A stretch of 64,000 nucleotides of DNA from Kistimonas asteriae. Lineage in GTDB: Bacteria > Pseudomonadota > Gammaproteobacteria > Pseudomonadales > Endozoicomonadaceae. How positions within the stretch are numbered: position 1 is the first letter of the stretch; each line of letters starts with the position of its first letter. The position numbers were made by a program, and so were the translations under genes. The notes beneath the pieces are model-generated. The model had not been told where the DNA came from, searched no databases, and worked only from the letters and a program-made list of their open reading frames with translations. Shown piece by piece: positions 47,001 to 54,988 of this stretch. The stretch covers positions 62,001 to 126,000 of the forward strand of contig NZ_JAEVHF010000005.1 of NCBI RefSeq assembly GCF_018263925.1, given 5' to 3'.

Positions 47001-47978
47001 CAGGGAGACGGTCAGTCCACTACTGTCAGCCCAGGAGTTCACCGTCACCAGGTCAGGATTATTCAGTGGCAGCATCCCCTCAGCGGTGCTGATCGCGATG
47101 TCAAAATAAGCAACGAAATCCCCCGTCAACCCGTTGGATTGAACTGCCTCGGCAAAATCGGCATCCAGCTTCAGCGTAATAACGCGAATACCCTCACTCA
47201 GCCATAGCAGGGGTGAACCCAGGACCAACCCAACGACAGGGCGCCGCTGACGTTCACTATCCAGCAGCACATTTTCTCCCAGAGCCATCGCGCCTTCTGG
47301 CGGAAACGACAGCCCCTTATCCTCATCCTCCAGATCCGTCAGCAGAAAACCCACATCATCCCCATCCTGATCCAGGCTCAGCGTTCGTAGCGTTTGAATC
47401 CTGGCATGGCTGATGGCGCTGGCGTCCTCCAGAAGATACTGCCTGGGTTGATCATTGCCATCGACTCCCGCGGCAAACGCCGTGCCCGCCTCCAACACCA
47501 GAGGATCCGCAGTTTCGTCCAATGTGACCAGCAAATGGCAATAGTCTGGCTCTGCTGGCTTTTCCCAAAGCCCCAGTACGTCCCGGTAGTAATACTGCAG
47601 ATGTCGTTCAGTGAGCCGCCGGAATTGATCCCTTGGATGCCGCTGCAATTTCAGAAAAGCCAGCAGCAGAGCCATATGCGGTCTGGATGCAATCTCCCTG
47701 ACAGCCTCATCGACCGTCGTATTACCATCCAGCCAGGCGACCAGTTGCCTGAGTGTTTCCTCATCAGGGAAAAAGGCAGACCAGTCCTCCGTCCATGTAC
47801 CATCGGTCTTTTGGAAGCGTAACCAGCTGGCAAAGCGACGCAGGTATGACAACCATTCGGCTTCCGTACGCTCTTCGACAGAGAAATGGTTGGGATTCAG
47901 CGCCTTGAGACCACGCTGGCTTTGCAAAGTCCCGGCATGCTGCCGAACGTCGGACGACAGGATAGTGTTATTACTCAT
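44070..47978 (-). CDS. eCIS baseplate protein, Afp11/Pvc11-like, with inserted coiled coil and ILEI/PANDER-like domain
   Basis: 1302 residues. The N-terminal part (DWSAFFPDEETLRQLVAWL; RDQFRRLTERHLQYYYRDVLG; VLEAGTAFAAGVDG) and C-terminal part (RPVETTDSFAMRVSERLRHK; RALTVWDYEHLVLERFPELF) are the usual gp6/J-like wedge halves. Between them, about residues 546-818, is extra sequence: a Tyr/Gln/Glu coiled coil (YQNAFIEYQTAQERYEQELA), a domain resembling ILEI/PANDER modules (GHSVVIYTGLYSGG ... SYLLIGRPGIGAG) and a proline-rich linker (PPAAPVTPVAPVSP). The core is cytoplasmically assembled and should form the wedge ring around the spike; the insert would project outward. The insert call is by pattern only. 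Confidence 0.85.
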   Translation of the reverse strand: MSNNTILSSDVRQHAGTLQSQRGLKALNPNHFSVEERTEAEWLSYLRRFASWLRFQKTDGTWTEDWSAFFPDEETLRQLVAWLDGNTTVDEAVREIASRPHMALLLAFLKLQRHPRDQFRRLTERHLQYYYRDVLGLWEKPAEPDYCHLLVTLDETADPLVLEAGTAFAAGVDGNDQPRQYLLEDASAISHARIQTLRTLSLDQDGDDVGFLLTDLEDEDKGLSFPPEGAMALGENVLLDSERQRRPVVGLVLGSPLLWLSEGIRVITLKLDADFAEAVQSNGLTGDFVAYFDIAISTAEGMLPLNNPDLVTVNSWADSSGLTVSLTLAPLFPPVTLAPEPPHDGLSTPWLQLTVKSDDNGRYIAYEKLHQLVLTEVELNVQVNGLRQLLLRNDESSLDPTGPVQPFGSQPRPGSRMQFSHPELNLKPLEWLSLDLDWSGKPDDVSTYYQPYRTYLGNPGWPAHQIQFGSPFAETGATSLFNHPLRRPTVENSTSYPLSDLYPDGYQWTTFSDLPLDSPEPRNWPFWYSLVLSEDDFGHSLYAPVTTWFASQHSQAQIAYQNAFIEYQTAQERYEQELAAYQSELEVYSAYQAEKAAYDDDWEDHWSQLWFTVVSKGHSSSAPRESGIYDGSGQRLYSVGNYYMVAVWDNATRRWISHNTYTLSSSAQSMANHLAGLNAGHSVVIYTGLYSGGITHTDLKNQLFRCGASESYITHGSLASHGSYLLIGRPGIGAGNGFERVSADDHDTATWVAGTVRVGSNGSLNYSQAQNGVHNYPEPSPAPDSSYNPPAAPVTPVAPVSPVEPTPPGEPVEVPQPWTPLAQRVAVNYAAKTTISVNEAGAGSTNQLLHLHPLGSQPVVDADQQSLLPSLENAGYLYIGLASPPAGGAMNLLFQLAPVDGDPALANASLRWSYLANNRWLPFGVDNQTENSDRALILGDGTNDLVDSGIITFGQEPAMTRTGGFPGDGQIWLRATIDGVARKPVAWSKLVGVHTQAVKVRFDDTVQIPDHLPEPLPSATVNALVTENVAISGIQQPYDSFGGRPVETTDSFAMRVSERLRHKGRALTVWDYEHLVLERFPELFLVNCQRIADTPYGIRILAVPRTTDPLLLKPRTPRYLQQQIRDYLEPLMPPVARLSVDSPQFQEVRFEIALTFYPEYDPGLVLQTLNDRLVARLSPWTAADSAGGFRREINVSDIVTFIEQLPFVEVVLKVEVSTALESSSGDGLVWQRVAGGVIYPQADNVILVPASRHALRALPPGSEVFEGISLMEIGHDFAVADVPVITEGVSHMTIDTDFIVAA

Positions 47979-47983
47979 GATGA

Positions 47984-48406
47984 TCAGGCCGCATTAAACT
48001 TGAGATTAAGAGAGGTGAACTGTCCCTGTCCGGCATACTTGGGCGTTGCATCCGGTACCGGACCATTGGGCGTTGGCTGCTGTGCCGGTGCAGTGACCTG
48101 CATCTCCGCCTGAAAATTGGATCCCTTGAGCATCAGCTTCTTGCCATTCAGCAGTTTGGTGGACAGTTGATCACCACCCAGCGCTGTTATTTTCAGTACC
48201 CCCATACCCGGAATGACATAGGGCCCCTGGATATAGTTAATCGGTAACTGCACATTTTTTTCGTCGCCTTCCAGGCACACTTTTTTACCGGTGATCATCA
48301 GTGTGCCTGTGCCACTGAGGGGAACCATCAACATGCCAATCAGGGTCGCCGCGCCCATGGCTGGCTGAAACTGGGCCATGTCACCTTCCAGAATAACGGT
48401 ATCCAT
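47984..48406 (-). CDS. eCIS spike-tip protein, Afp10/PAAR-like
   Basis: 140 residues rich in Gly, beta-type, with no signal peptide (LIGMLMVPLSGTGTLMITGK; QGPYVIPGMGVLKITALGGD). Size and position between the gp25-like gene and the large baseplate gene match Afp10/Pvc10, the PAAR-like tip sitting on the VgrG-like spike. The C-terminal stretch (about 105-140) is a polar tail. It is 8 bp from the upstream gene stop. Confidence 0.75.
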   Translation of the reverse strand: MDTVILEGDMAQFQPAMGAATLIGMLMVPLSGTGTLMITGKKVCLEGDEKNVQLPINYIQGPYVIPGMGVLKITALGGDQLSTKLLNGKKLMLKGSNFQAEMQVTAPAQQPTPNGPVPDATPKYAGQGQFTSLNLKFNAA

Positions 48407-48414
48407 TGGCAGAA

Positions 48415-49089
48415 TTATCCCGTCGTGTTTTCCAGCAGGTAGAAGGGGTAGACCAGATTATCCCGGGTATTGGTTTCCCGGATCGTGTAATGAATCTGTA
48501 CGTTCAGAATGCCATCTGGCCCCTGACTGTCATCCACATCCACACTCTCCAGGTCAATACGCGGCTCATACCGTACAATGACATCGGCCAGGCGCTCTGA
48601 CAGCAGGGAAACACTGTCCGCGTCCAGCTCACTGAACATGAAATCTGCCAGGGGACTGCCAAACTCGGGCCGCATGGCACGCTCCCCCAGTCGTGTATCA
48701 ATCAGAATGCGAAGCGCCTGACGGATATCTTCATCGCCCTCGACCATCGCGGGCCCAAGGGCCGGGTTTGAAAAGACCGGCGGGAAAGACCAGCCACGAC
48801 CGGTTAGCTGTGAATCACTCATCGCAGGGCTCTCTTCAGGGTTAGTGGGAGTCGTTGATAATGCTTGGCCAGTGTGCCCGGGCAGCAGGCGAAATGACGG
48901 AGAGGCTGATGATGGACTGGCCGTACTGATGGAGGAAAAGCCACCTATTTCCTTGACGGTGCCATCAGACGTCCTGATAAACAGTCGTCCATCAGCGGTA
49001 TTAATGCCAAGCTCCCCTTCCGCCAGGTCCTCGGGGCGGGGAACCACCCCGGGAACGTTACTGCGCTTGAAAAGTATGCGGGTTGCCAT
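48415..49089 (-). CDS. gp25-like baseplate wedge (Afp9) with N-terminal fibre-anchor prefix
   Basis: 224 residues. Residues about 90-224 form the gp25/GPW lysozyme-like wedge domain (GRGWSFPPVF; IRQALRILIDTRLGERAMRPEFGSPLADFMF) found in all contractile systems. Residues 1-50 are different: ILFKRSNVPG ... LAEGELGINTADGRLFIR is a prefix typical of phage tail fibre N-termini, also seen in the next protein upstream. A Ser/Pro linker joins them. An internal ATG at 48822, with AAGAGAG 7 nt upstream, would give the normal gp25-like protein alone, so two products may be made. Confidence 0.85.
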   Translation of the reverse strand: MATRILFKRSNVPGVVPRPEDLAEGELGINTADGRLFIRTSDGTVKEIGGFSSISTASPSSASPSFRLLPGHTGQALSTTPTNPEESPAMSDSQLTGRGWSFPPVFSNPALGPAMVEGDEDIRQALRILIDTRLGERAMRPEFGSPLADFMFSELDADSVSLLSERLADVIVRYEPRIDLESVDVDDSQGPDGILNVQIHYTIRETNTRDNLVYPFYLLENTTG

Positions 49090-49103
49090 ACGGGATAGTC
49101 AGT

Positions 49104-49436
49104 TCAGAAAACACCGCCATCCAGTACCAGTCCTGACATATCCGCCGAGGTGGGATCAAACGAAATCACACCGGCAGCAATGTTGACACCATCGCCTTTC
49201 TTAACCCCGCCGAGGGTATTCAGGTCAGCCTCCGGCAGTACAAAGTTATTGGCATTGCTTTCAACCGTCTGCAGCTTGTCATGGTCAACCTGACCACCGA
49301 TGGACACAATGGAACCATCATCCAACCCGATAAACAGTTTGTCGCTGACCTCGGAATAGGCCAGCTCACCCGGTAATAGCGAACTGGCTGCCGGTTCAGC
49401 GGTTGTAATACTGCGTTTGATCTGAATGGTAGACAT
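49104..49436 (-). CDS. Small fibre-anchor protein of the eCIS baseplate
   Basis: 110 residues: MSTIQIKRSITTAEPAA then LLPGELAYSEVSDKLFIGLD, the phage-fibre N-terminal motif, followed by a short Gly/Asn-rich tail (LGGVKKGDGVNIAAGVISFD). It lacks any fibre shaft. It sits immediately before the wedge gene that has a similar prefix. Perhaps it is a remnant or a small docking protein. ATG 49436 has AAAGGAG 7 nt upstream. Confidence 0.75.
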   Translation of the reverse strand: MSTIQIKRSITTAEPAASSLLPGELAYSEVSDKLFIGLDDGSIVSIGGQVDHDKLQTVESNANNFVLPEADLNTLGGVKKGDGVNIAAGVISFDPTSADMSGLVLDGGVF

Positions 49437-49500
49437 CGTCGTTCTCCTTTCGCCGATCAGTCTTTCAGCGCCATGATCACAAAGCGCATTCCTGGGGGGG

Positions 49501-51180
49501 TTACTGTATTTCCGTTTTGCTGGCGGTAACCTGACACTTACCGCCCGCTTCGATCACGGCATCCGCACCGGGCTTCAGGATCAACTTGGCGCCCGCCTTG
49601 AGCGTGATGTCCTTATCACTCTCAATGACCATCTCCTTGCCAACATTGATCTTCTTCTCAGCCACGGTGATTGCCATGCCATCCTTTTCAGCAAGCACCT
49701 GGTTTGTATCCTTGCTCGCCGAAAGGGTCAGGGTTTTCTCTTTTTCATCAAACATCAGGGTCAGTGCGTCCTTCGATACCACCAAACCGCGCTGTTCCAT
49801 TTTTTCGTCATACACACCGGGGGGTTTGTTTTTGGGATTATGAACAGCGCCAAGAATCACCGGTTCTGAGGGACTATTGCCAAACCAGCCCAGCACTACT
49901 TCATCATTAGGCTTGGGGGGAAGGAACAAACCCACTTCATTGCTGGCATACGGTGAAGCAGGCCGGGCCCAGACAATATTATCCTTACTGCCAAAGGTGG
50001 GTACCTTGACGGGCAAACGGAAAAGCTTGTTAGGATCTTCCTTGTAAGGCTGTACCTGACCCACCAATAAACCACGGACCGCAGCCCGCCGTTTATGTAA
50101 CCCCTGAAAAAAGGCTGTGCGGGTAATCGGTATACCGATACGGACTGTCGTTCGCCAGCCCTGCTGATCCACCTCATGCCGGATACCCGTGACCAGGTAC
50201 TCCCCCTGGAAGACCTTGCCGAAATCCTCCAACTTGAGTTTATCGCCTGGATTGATATCACCAGTGCCATTCATCACCAGGCTTCCCTGGTAACGATCCA
50301 GCTCACGGTAGAGCAATTCGCCGGCCACCCAGCCCTTGAGTTCCTTCGCTGCGGAAGCGGCTTCGGCCGCCGGGACATCCGATACGGCCACCCATTCACT
50401 CCGCGCCATGGCCTTTGCTGCCAGCTGGGCCGTCTCACTGCCGCCACCAATTGCCGGCACGGCCCCCTTGACCGGACTCGCGTCCTTCTGTTCTTTAACA
50501 CTCCAGGCAGTGGCGGACACCTTGTCCAGTGCCGAGGTATCGTCTAGCTTCAAGTTCGCATCAATGAAATGGTCAATTTTGAAGGCGTGCGACTTACCCT
50601 CAACCTTTCCGGGTTCATTCACTACAACACTGTTCACAACCGGCATCAGCACCAGTCCATTGGCTTCTGCACGGTATTTAATAAACGACCACGCACTTTC
50701 ATCGAAGATGGCCAGCTGGGTATGTTCCACCTCGGTTTTGGCAATATGCTTGTCTTCGAACTTAACGCCTCCGTCTTTCAACAGTGTCTTGATCAAATCT
50801 CCATCTTTGCTCTTTTCCTTGAACACCTGGGTCAAACGAGGCTCTACGAGTTTGATGAGATCACCGTGCAATTGCAGCACCAGACGGCTACTGCCCCGAG
50901 ACACCTGAATCTGCTGGCCAGTAATCAGTCCGGAAAAAACGACGCTTTCTTCCGCCTTTTTACCCATATAGCTCAACGCTATCTCAACCGTTTTTCCTGG
51001 CGCCAACTGAGCCAACTCCGACGCCGGATACTTCCCATCCGCCGGATTACCATCAGAAACAACGACCGTTGCTTCCGGTATGCAGTGACACTCATAGCGG
51101 GTTGTTAGCGAAATGAACTTCAATTCCCGGCTCAGATCTTTTCCGTCCGCCTTGAAGGCAATATTGGCCGCTTGACTCAT
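49501..51180 (-). CDS. eCIS spike protein, VgrG-like (Afp8/Pvc8)
   Basis: 559 residues with gp27-like N-terminal domains (about 1-365), a gp5 OB-fold region (about 370-460; VGQVQPYKED, PASPYASNEVGLFLPPKPND, PVILGAVHNP) and a C-terminal beta-prism spike with repeating short strands (ITVAEKKINVGKEMVIESDK ... LILKPGADAVIEAGGKCQV). It caps the tube and pierces the target membrane. The order spike, LysM protein and DUF5908-type protein matches Afp8-7-6. Confidence 0.92.
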   Translation of the reverse strand: MSQAANIAFKADGKDLSRELKFISLTTRYECHCIPEATVVVSDGNPADGKYPASELAQLAPGKTVEIALSYMGKKAEESVVFSGLITGQQIQVSRGSSRLVLQLHGDLIKLVEPRLTQVFKEKSKDGDLIKTLLKDGGVKFEDKHIAKTEVEHTQLAIFDESAWSFIKYRAEANGLVLMPVVNSVVVNEPGKVEGKSHAFKIDHFIDANLKLDDTSALDKVSATAWSVKEQKDASPVKGAVPAIGGGSETAQLAAKAMARSEWVAVSDVPAAEAASAAKELKGWVAGELLYRELDRYQGSLVMNGTGDINPGDKLKLEDFGKVFQGEYLVTGIRHEVDQQGWRTTVRIGIPITRTAFFQGLHKRRAAVRGLLVGQVQPYKEDPNKLFRLPVKVPTFGSKDNIVWARPASPYASNEVGLFLPPKPNDEVVLGWFGNSPSEPVILGAVHNPKNKPPGVYDEKMEQRGLVVSKDALTLMFDEKEKTLTLSASKDTNQVLAEKDGMAITVAEKKINVGKEMVIESDKDITLKAGAKLILKPGADAVIEAGGKCQVTASKTEIQ

Positions 51181-51903
51181 CTATTGCTCCAGGGGGGGAA
51201 AGACCAATGACTGTCCCACCTTCAACCGTCGAAAGCTGTCCAGCCCATTCACCCTGGCCACATCAACCAGGTAACGGGGATCCTTGTAAATGTCCCAGGT
51301 TTTGTAAGGCAGGGAATCGTTCACCAGCACCTGACGAATATGGGTGAGATCCGGCGAACTCTTGTCTTCCATCTTCTCTTGGGCTTTGTCGGACAAGTGT
51401 TCAATAAAACGACAACTGACTTCAGCCACCAGCGGCTTGCCATCACCACCGACCAGGGTGAAATTCACATCCATTTTTTTCAAACGACAATAAAAACCGC
51501 CACCCTTGCTATTTCCCAATGGCATCTCACCCCACTTGAGAATGAGAAATCGGGATTCATGCACCTTGCCGTCCATGGAGTAAACCGTATCCATCAGCGC
51601 TTTGAGCTGCTTTTTCAGATCCCGATTTTTGTCAAGCAAGGGGCCAGCAGTAAACGTGACGATATCGTCATAGATGGTGGTGTCATACAGGAACGTAACG
51701 TCAACAACCGCCGGTTCTCCCCCCTGGTATTGCCCGCCACCACTGACGCTGTTAATCGTGCAATCGCACTCTATCTGGTTCGCCATGGATAGCTTCAGGG
51801 ATTCCGCCTTGAACGGCAGTGACAGTTTTTTTTCACCGGTTTTCCGTTCATCATCGGCGTACGCCAGGATGGTCATCCGGGCATCGCTGCCAAATAACGC
51901 CAT
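51181..51903 (-). CDS. eCIS LysM-domain baseplate hub protein, Afp7/Pvc7-like
   Basis: 240 residues from ATG 51903, 2 bp after the upstream stop; GTG 51912 is an alternative that overlaps the upstream gene. The N-terminal 175 residues are beta-rich (SLPFKAESLKLSMANQIECD; AVVDVTFLYDTTIYDDI). The C-terminus DIYKDPRYLVDVARVNGLD ... LKVGQSLVFPP is the LysM-like motif common to gp53/Afp7 proteins, which bind peptidoglycan or join tube to spike. Confidence 0.85.
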   Translation of the reverse strand: MALFGSDARMTILAYADDERKTGEKKLSLPFKAESLKLSMANQIECDCTINSVSGGGQYQGGEPAVVDVTFLYDTTIYDDIVTFTAGPLLDKNRDLKKQLKALMDTVYSMDGKVHESRFLILKWGEMPLGNSKGGGFYCRLKKMDVNFTLVGGDGKPLVAEVSCRFIEHLSDKAQEKMEDKSSPDLTHIRQVLVNDSLPYKTWDIYKDPRYLVDVARVNGLDSFRRLKVGQSLVFPPLEQ

Positions 51904-51905
51904 AC

Positions 51906-52091
51906 TTACCACCGCTTCCTTTCAAACAGTTCCAGTAATAACGACTCAGCCAGTCGCCCCTCGGTACTCCCAGTTGACCCGCCCTTGTTTTCACTACTGC
52001 AACAGGCTTCCCCTTTGTCACTGCCTTTTTTATCAGGCGCCGGATTATTCACCTGCGCGTTGACTTCAAGTTCCTTCAGTTCAATGGGCAT
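51906..52091 (-). CDS. Small DUF5908-type eCIS protein, Afp6/Pvc6-like
   Basis: 61 residues: MPIELKELEVNAQVNNP, a polar Lys/Gly/Ser-rich middle with a CC pair, then a helical tail (RLAESLLLELFERKRW). The MPIE(I/L)xEL start is the mark of this small eCIS family. ATG 52091 was chosen because AGGAG lies 6 nt upstream; the TTG at 52097 and ATG at 52094 are too close. Role in the baseplate is not known. Confidence 0.7.
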   Translation of the reverse strand: MPIELKELEVNAQVNNPAPDKKGSDKGEACCSSENKGGSTGSTEGRLAESLLLELFERKRW

Positions 52092-52116
52092 CATCAACTC
52101 CTGTCAGCATCAATGA

Positions 52117-52599
52117 TCAGATCGGTAACGGGATCAGCTGGGAATAGCTGTAGGTCATGGACTCAATCAATACCTGATTGTTATCTGCGCTCAAGCTGTC
52201 CCACTCAATGGTCTCCAGGAATGCCCTGGGTACCATCCATGCTTTGGTGGGATAAGGGATCGGCGTATCACTGAGCAACGCAATCAGCATATCTGTGCGG
52301 AGTAGTCGCCGGTCCCAGTAGGCCTGCTCGATCAGCTGCACCACCTGTAGGGGGGTCGGATCATTGGGCATTCCCCTTTTGAGGGTCAGCGTACGACGCT
52401 GTACACCCGGTTTGAGCAGTCCCCAGTTATTGTCACTGGCCAGGGAACGGGTCACCTTGAGCCCCTGGATCTCCTTGAACCGGAGATCAACCGGCGCCAG
52501 CTGTGGAAGCAACCCCGTCAGCAGTACTGCCGCAAAACGGTAGCCCACCAGTGGCGGTGCTTCGCCCAGAATGCCATCGAGTATGTCTGTTGCTGCCAC
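52117..52599 (-). CDS. Second tube-like protein, Afp5/Pvc5-like
   Basis: 160 residues with a T4 gp19-like tube fold signature (FAAVLLTGLLPQLAPVDLRF; VQRRTLTLKRGMPNDPTPLQ; FLETIEWDSLSADNNQVLIE). In Afp, Afp5 links the first tube ring to the baseplate. It follows the tube gene with 13 bp between them and precedes the DUF5908-type gene. Confidence 0.82.
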   Translation of the reverse strand: MAATDILDGILGEAPPLVGYRFAAVLLTGLLPQLAPVDLRFKEIQGLKVTRSLASDNNWGLLKPGVQRRTLTLKRGMPNDPTPLQVVQLIEQAYWDRRLLRTDMLIALLSDTPIPYPTKAWMVPRAFLETIEWDSLSADNNQVLIESMTYSYSQLIPLPI

Positions 52600-52612
52600 G
52601 GCTCTGCCCTTA

Positions 52613-53059
52613 TTAGCTGAATTCGATCTTCACGTTGTCCGCCATCAGCTCCAGGGTTTCCACTGCCACTTCATTGGAGCCACCGTTAAAACTGGGTGCA
52701 GTCAATTTTTTGGGGAAGGCGTTGGTCACCGTCCAGGTCACCAGCGGCTCATCCCCCGTCTCATTGGTGAGACTGACGGTAATGTCTTTCTTGTCGATCA
52801 GGTTCAGGCTGATGCTGTTGATCCAGTCATAGAACTGGCTCTTCTTGCGAACAATGCCGCGCTTGAGCGAAATGTTCACATCAGACGGCTGACCGGGCAT
52901 ATGCTTCTTGCCCAGACCATCCTTGTAAGTAATGGTCTCGTAACTGATGTCCAGACCGGACACCTCCGAAAAGGCAATCGCTTCGTCACCAAGGGTGACC
53001 ACAAAGCGGTAGACCGGGATCGGGTATTCATTCTTGATGTCGTCGACCGTTGTCGCCAT
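52613..53059 (-). CDS. eCIS inner tube protein, Afp1/Pvc1-like (gp19 fold)
   Basis: 148 residues: IPVYRFVVTLGDEAIAFSEV, then ISLKRGIVRKKSQFYDWINS, the signature of phage-tail/Hcp-like tubes. Hexameric rings of this protein form the hollow tube through which cargo is held. It is encoded after the sheath (131 bp gap), the same order as sheath and tube elsewhere. Only one main tube gene exists here plus the Afp5-like paralog. Confidence 0.93.
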   Translation of the reverse strand: MATTVDDIKNEYPIPVYRFVVTLGDEAIAFSEVSGLDISYETITYKDGLGKKHMPGQPSDVNISLKRGIVRKKSQFYDWINSISLNLIDKKDITVSLTNETGDEPLVTWTVTNAFPKKLTAPSFNGGSNEVAVETLELMADNVKIEFS

Positions 53060-53190
53060 GACAGTTCTCCGGTAATCGTCCCTGGCAGCCAGTGCTTGAA
53101 ACCATTCAGCGCCGGCTGCTTATTAGCAGGTTCACGCAAGGTCAACCTGAGCAAAAAAATCAGATAGATGGAAAGCGAGGATTTCCTGAT

Positions 53191-54594
53191 CTAGCTGGAA
53201 ACCGACTTGTGAGAGAAGGTCAGCACAATGAATTCCGCAGGCCTGACCGCAGCAAGGCCAATCTCAATGTTCATGATGCCGTTATTGATGTCCGCTTCGG
53301 TCATGGTCTGGCCAAGCCCAACATTGACGAAGAAAGCCTGCTCACGCACTTCACCAAACAGAGCCCCCTGCTTCCAGAGACCTTCCAGATAACTCTCAAT
53401 CATGGTCTTGAGCTTCAGCCAGGTGAATGGCGTGTTCGGTTCAAACACCGCGAAACCGGTCGCTTTCTGTACCGACTCCTCCACTAGATTGAACAGACGA
53501 CGTACAGGGATATAACGCCACTCGTTGTCATTACCCGCCAGAGTTCTCGCGCCCCAGACCAGCGTGCCTTTGCCGGTAAACGCACGAATGGCATTGATGG
53601 ACTTCCCGGCAACGGTGTCCACGTTCATGTCCATCTGTTCGGTGTTATCAATGATACGAACCGGCCCCATCACATCGCTGACACTGACATTAGCCGGCGC
53701 TTTCCAGACTCCCCGGCTGCCATCCACCCGGGCATAAATACCGGCCATCGCCGGACAGGGTGGCAGCACCATGTACTGGCTGGAGAGCTTTGTCTTAAGC
53801 AAGGCATGCAGCGCCGTACCTTCCAGTGAACTGTCGTCCATGGCGACACCATCCAGTGTTACTTGGCTTTCATCGTAAGTACGCGACATGGTGGTACGCA
53901 GGTAGGGATAGTAGCTGGCACCATATTTCAGGTTATTCATGCCAACGCCTGTGATCGTAGCAGTACCACGAAGCGCATCCATATCCTCACTGATGAGGTC
54001 AGTTATGGAATCAATGGTATCAATCAGGGTAAAACGATCTTTCAACTTGGCACACTGGGCCATGGCAGCATCAGCCAGCGCATAATACAGCGTCGTATTA
54101 TCGTGAAGCCTCGCCACTGCATCAGATAAGACCAGCAATGTCACTTCATCTATTTTGGCAATCGCTTTCAACGCATCATCAAAGAGCGCTTTTTCATCGG
54201 AGTCTGTCGCCGTCGCACCATCCTCATAATTTCCGACAGAGACCACATGACAGGCACCTCCGCCATTGGCAAAGAAATGGGCGACACAGTGGTAGAGAAT
54301 AAAGGGGCTCACCGCCGGTACGGATGCCAAGTCCTGCTTGACATCCACAACATTACCCTCTGCATCCGTCACTGAGGTGAAGGAAAAGCTTTCCAGGTAA
54401 GGGCCACCGAACCAGCGTTCAAATTCCACCATGGAAGTAATCCGGATCGGCTGGTTCACCAGTGACTCGCCAGCACCATCAGCCTGAACTTCAGTGCGGC
54501 CGATAAACGCGGGGATTGCCGTGGCCACTTCAGCCACGGAAGGCGGAAAAATAGATTTTTCCTGTACATAGACGTTTGGAGTCTTCAGTTGCAT
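53191..54594 (-). CDS. eCIS contractile sheath protein (Afp2-4/Pvc2-like)
   Basis: 467 residues from ATG 54594 (MQLKTPNVYVQEKSIFPPSV), preceded by AGAGGA at 7 nt; the longer frame to 54627 overlaps a hairpin. Sheath features are the conserved N-terminal Ile-Pro stretch (VATAIPAFIGRTE), FFANGGGACHVVSVG and the C-terminal hinge region (WRYIPVRRLFNLVEESVQKA, FVNVGLGQTMTEADINNGIM, EIGLAAVRPAEFIVLTF). The subunits polymerise round the tube and contract to drive it. Many eCIS carry two or three sheath paralogs; here there is one. It is the first gene of the operon. Confidence 0.95.
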   Translation of the reverse strand: MQLKTPNVYVQEKSIFPPSVAEVATAIPAFIGRTEVQADGAGESLVNQPIRITSMVEFERWFGGPYLESFSFTSVTDAEGNVVDVKQDLASVPAVSPFILYHCVAHFFANGGGACHVVSVGNYEDGATATDSDEKALFDDALKAIAKIDEVTLLVLSDAVARLHDNTTLYYALADAAMAQCAKLKDRFTLIDTIDSITDLISEDMDALRGTATITGVGMNNLKYGASYYPYLRTTMSRTYDESQVTLDGVAMDDSSLEGTALHALLKTKLSSQYMVLPPCPAMAGIYARVDGSRGVWKAPANVSVSDVMGPVRIIDNTEQMDMNVDTVAGKSINAIRAFTGKGTLVWGARTLAGNDNEWRYIPVRRLFNLVEESVQKATGFAVFEPNTPFTWLKLKTMIESYLEGLWKQGALFGEVREQAFFVNVGLGQTMTEADINNGIMNIEIGLAAVRPAEFIVLTFSHKSVSS

Positions 54595-54622
54595 TGCTGC
54601 TTCCTCTGCATCAAGCAAAAGG

Positions 54623-54644
54623 CACACCGGCAGGTGCCGGTGTG
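54623..54644 (-). other. Leader hairpin before the sheath gene
   Basis: Perfect 9-bp stem CACACCGGC/GCCGGTGTG with a 4-nt loop, 28 bp upstream of the sheath start. The same stem sequence recurs in the hairpin at 54965-54988. It could set mRNA stability or attenuate transcription. Confidence 0.6.
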
Positions 54645-54743
54645 AATGAGTAGAGAGAGATTGAATCGGAACTGCTCAGTCCTGCTGAAACCTGCCAGAT
54701 GCCAGGTCACAGAACTGGGTATGCATGGAAGCCGGAAGCGCAC

Positions 54744-54826
54744 TTTCCGGTCATGCTATACAATTTGTAGCGTTATCCTGTGGTCATTAACAAGGTTATC
54801 CAGAACCAGAATACACAGGCTGTGTA
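54744..54826 (-). promoter_or_regulatory. Candidate eCIS promoter P1 with upstream dyad
   Basis: Read on the minus strand: a 15-bp dyad TACACAGCCTGTGTA (54826-54812; 7-bp arms, one central base), 18 nt later TTGTTA (54793-54788), an 18-nt spacer and TACAAA (54769-54764). The same arrangement with the same spacings occurs in the second copy at 55095-55176. The dyad centre lies about 60 bp before the expected start point, a normal place for an activator. Orientation toward the sheath gene and sigma factor are inferred. Confidence 0.5.
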
Positions 54827-54964
54827 GATTACTAACCCGTTGTTCAGTTTCCCGGTTTTTATTCAGGAAGAAAAAACCAACATCGATAAGGCCAGACAGG
54901 GTTCTGTGGAAAAGCGGTTTCTCTATTCCCCCTGTTCCCTTCTCTTTTCCATCCCCAAAAGAGG

Positions 54965-54988
54965 ACACACCGGCCGAAGCCGGTGTGT
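54965..54988 (-). other. Second leader hairpin, upstream unit
   Basis: Perfect 10-bp stem ACACACCGGC/GCCGGTGTGT with a CGAA loop. It lies 126 bp downstream of the P2 -10, as the hairpin at 54623-54644 lies about 120 bp downstream of P1. A further inverted repeat (CGGCCTTGC/GCAAGGCCG) lies at about 55026-55070. Confidence 0.6.

Noticed and set aside
22357..54594. Prophage or R-type tailocin instead of eCIS
   Set aside because: No capsid, terminase, portal or integrase genes; the presence of AAA ATPase, DUF4255, DUF5908-type, Afp11/12-type and DUF4157 genes is typical of eCIS, although the lysis/Q module is phage-like.
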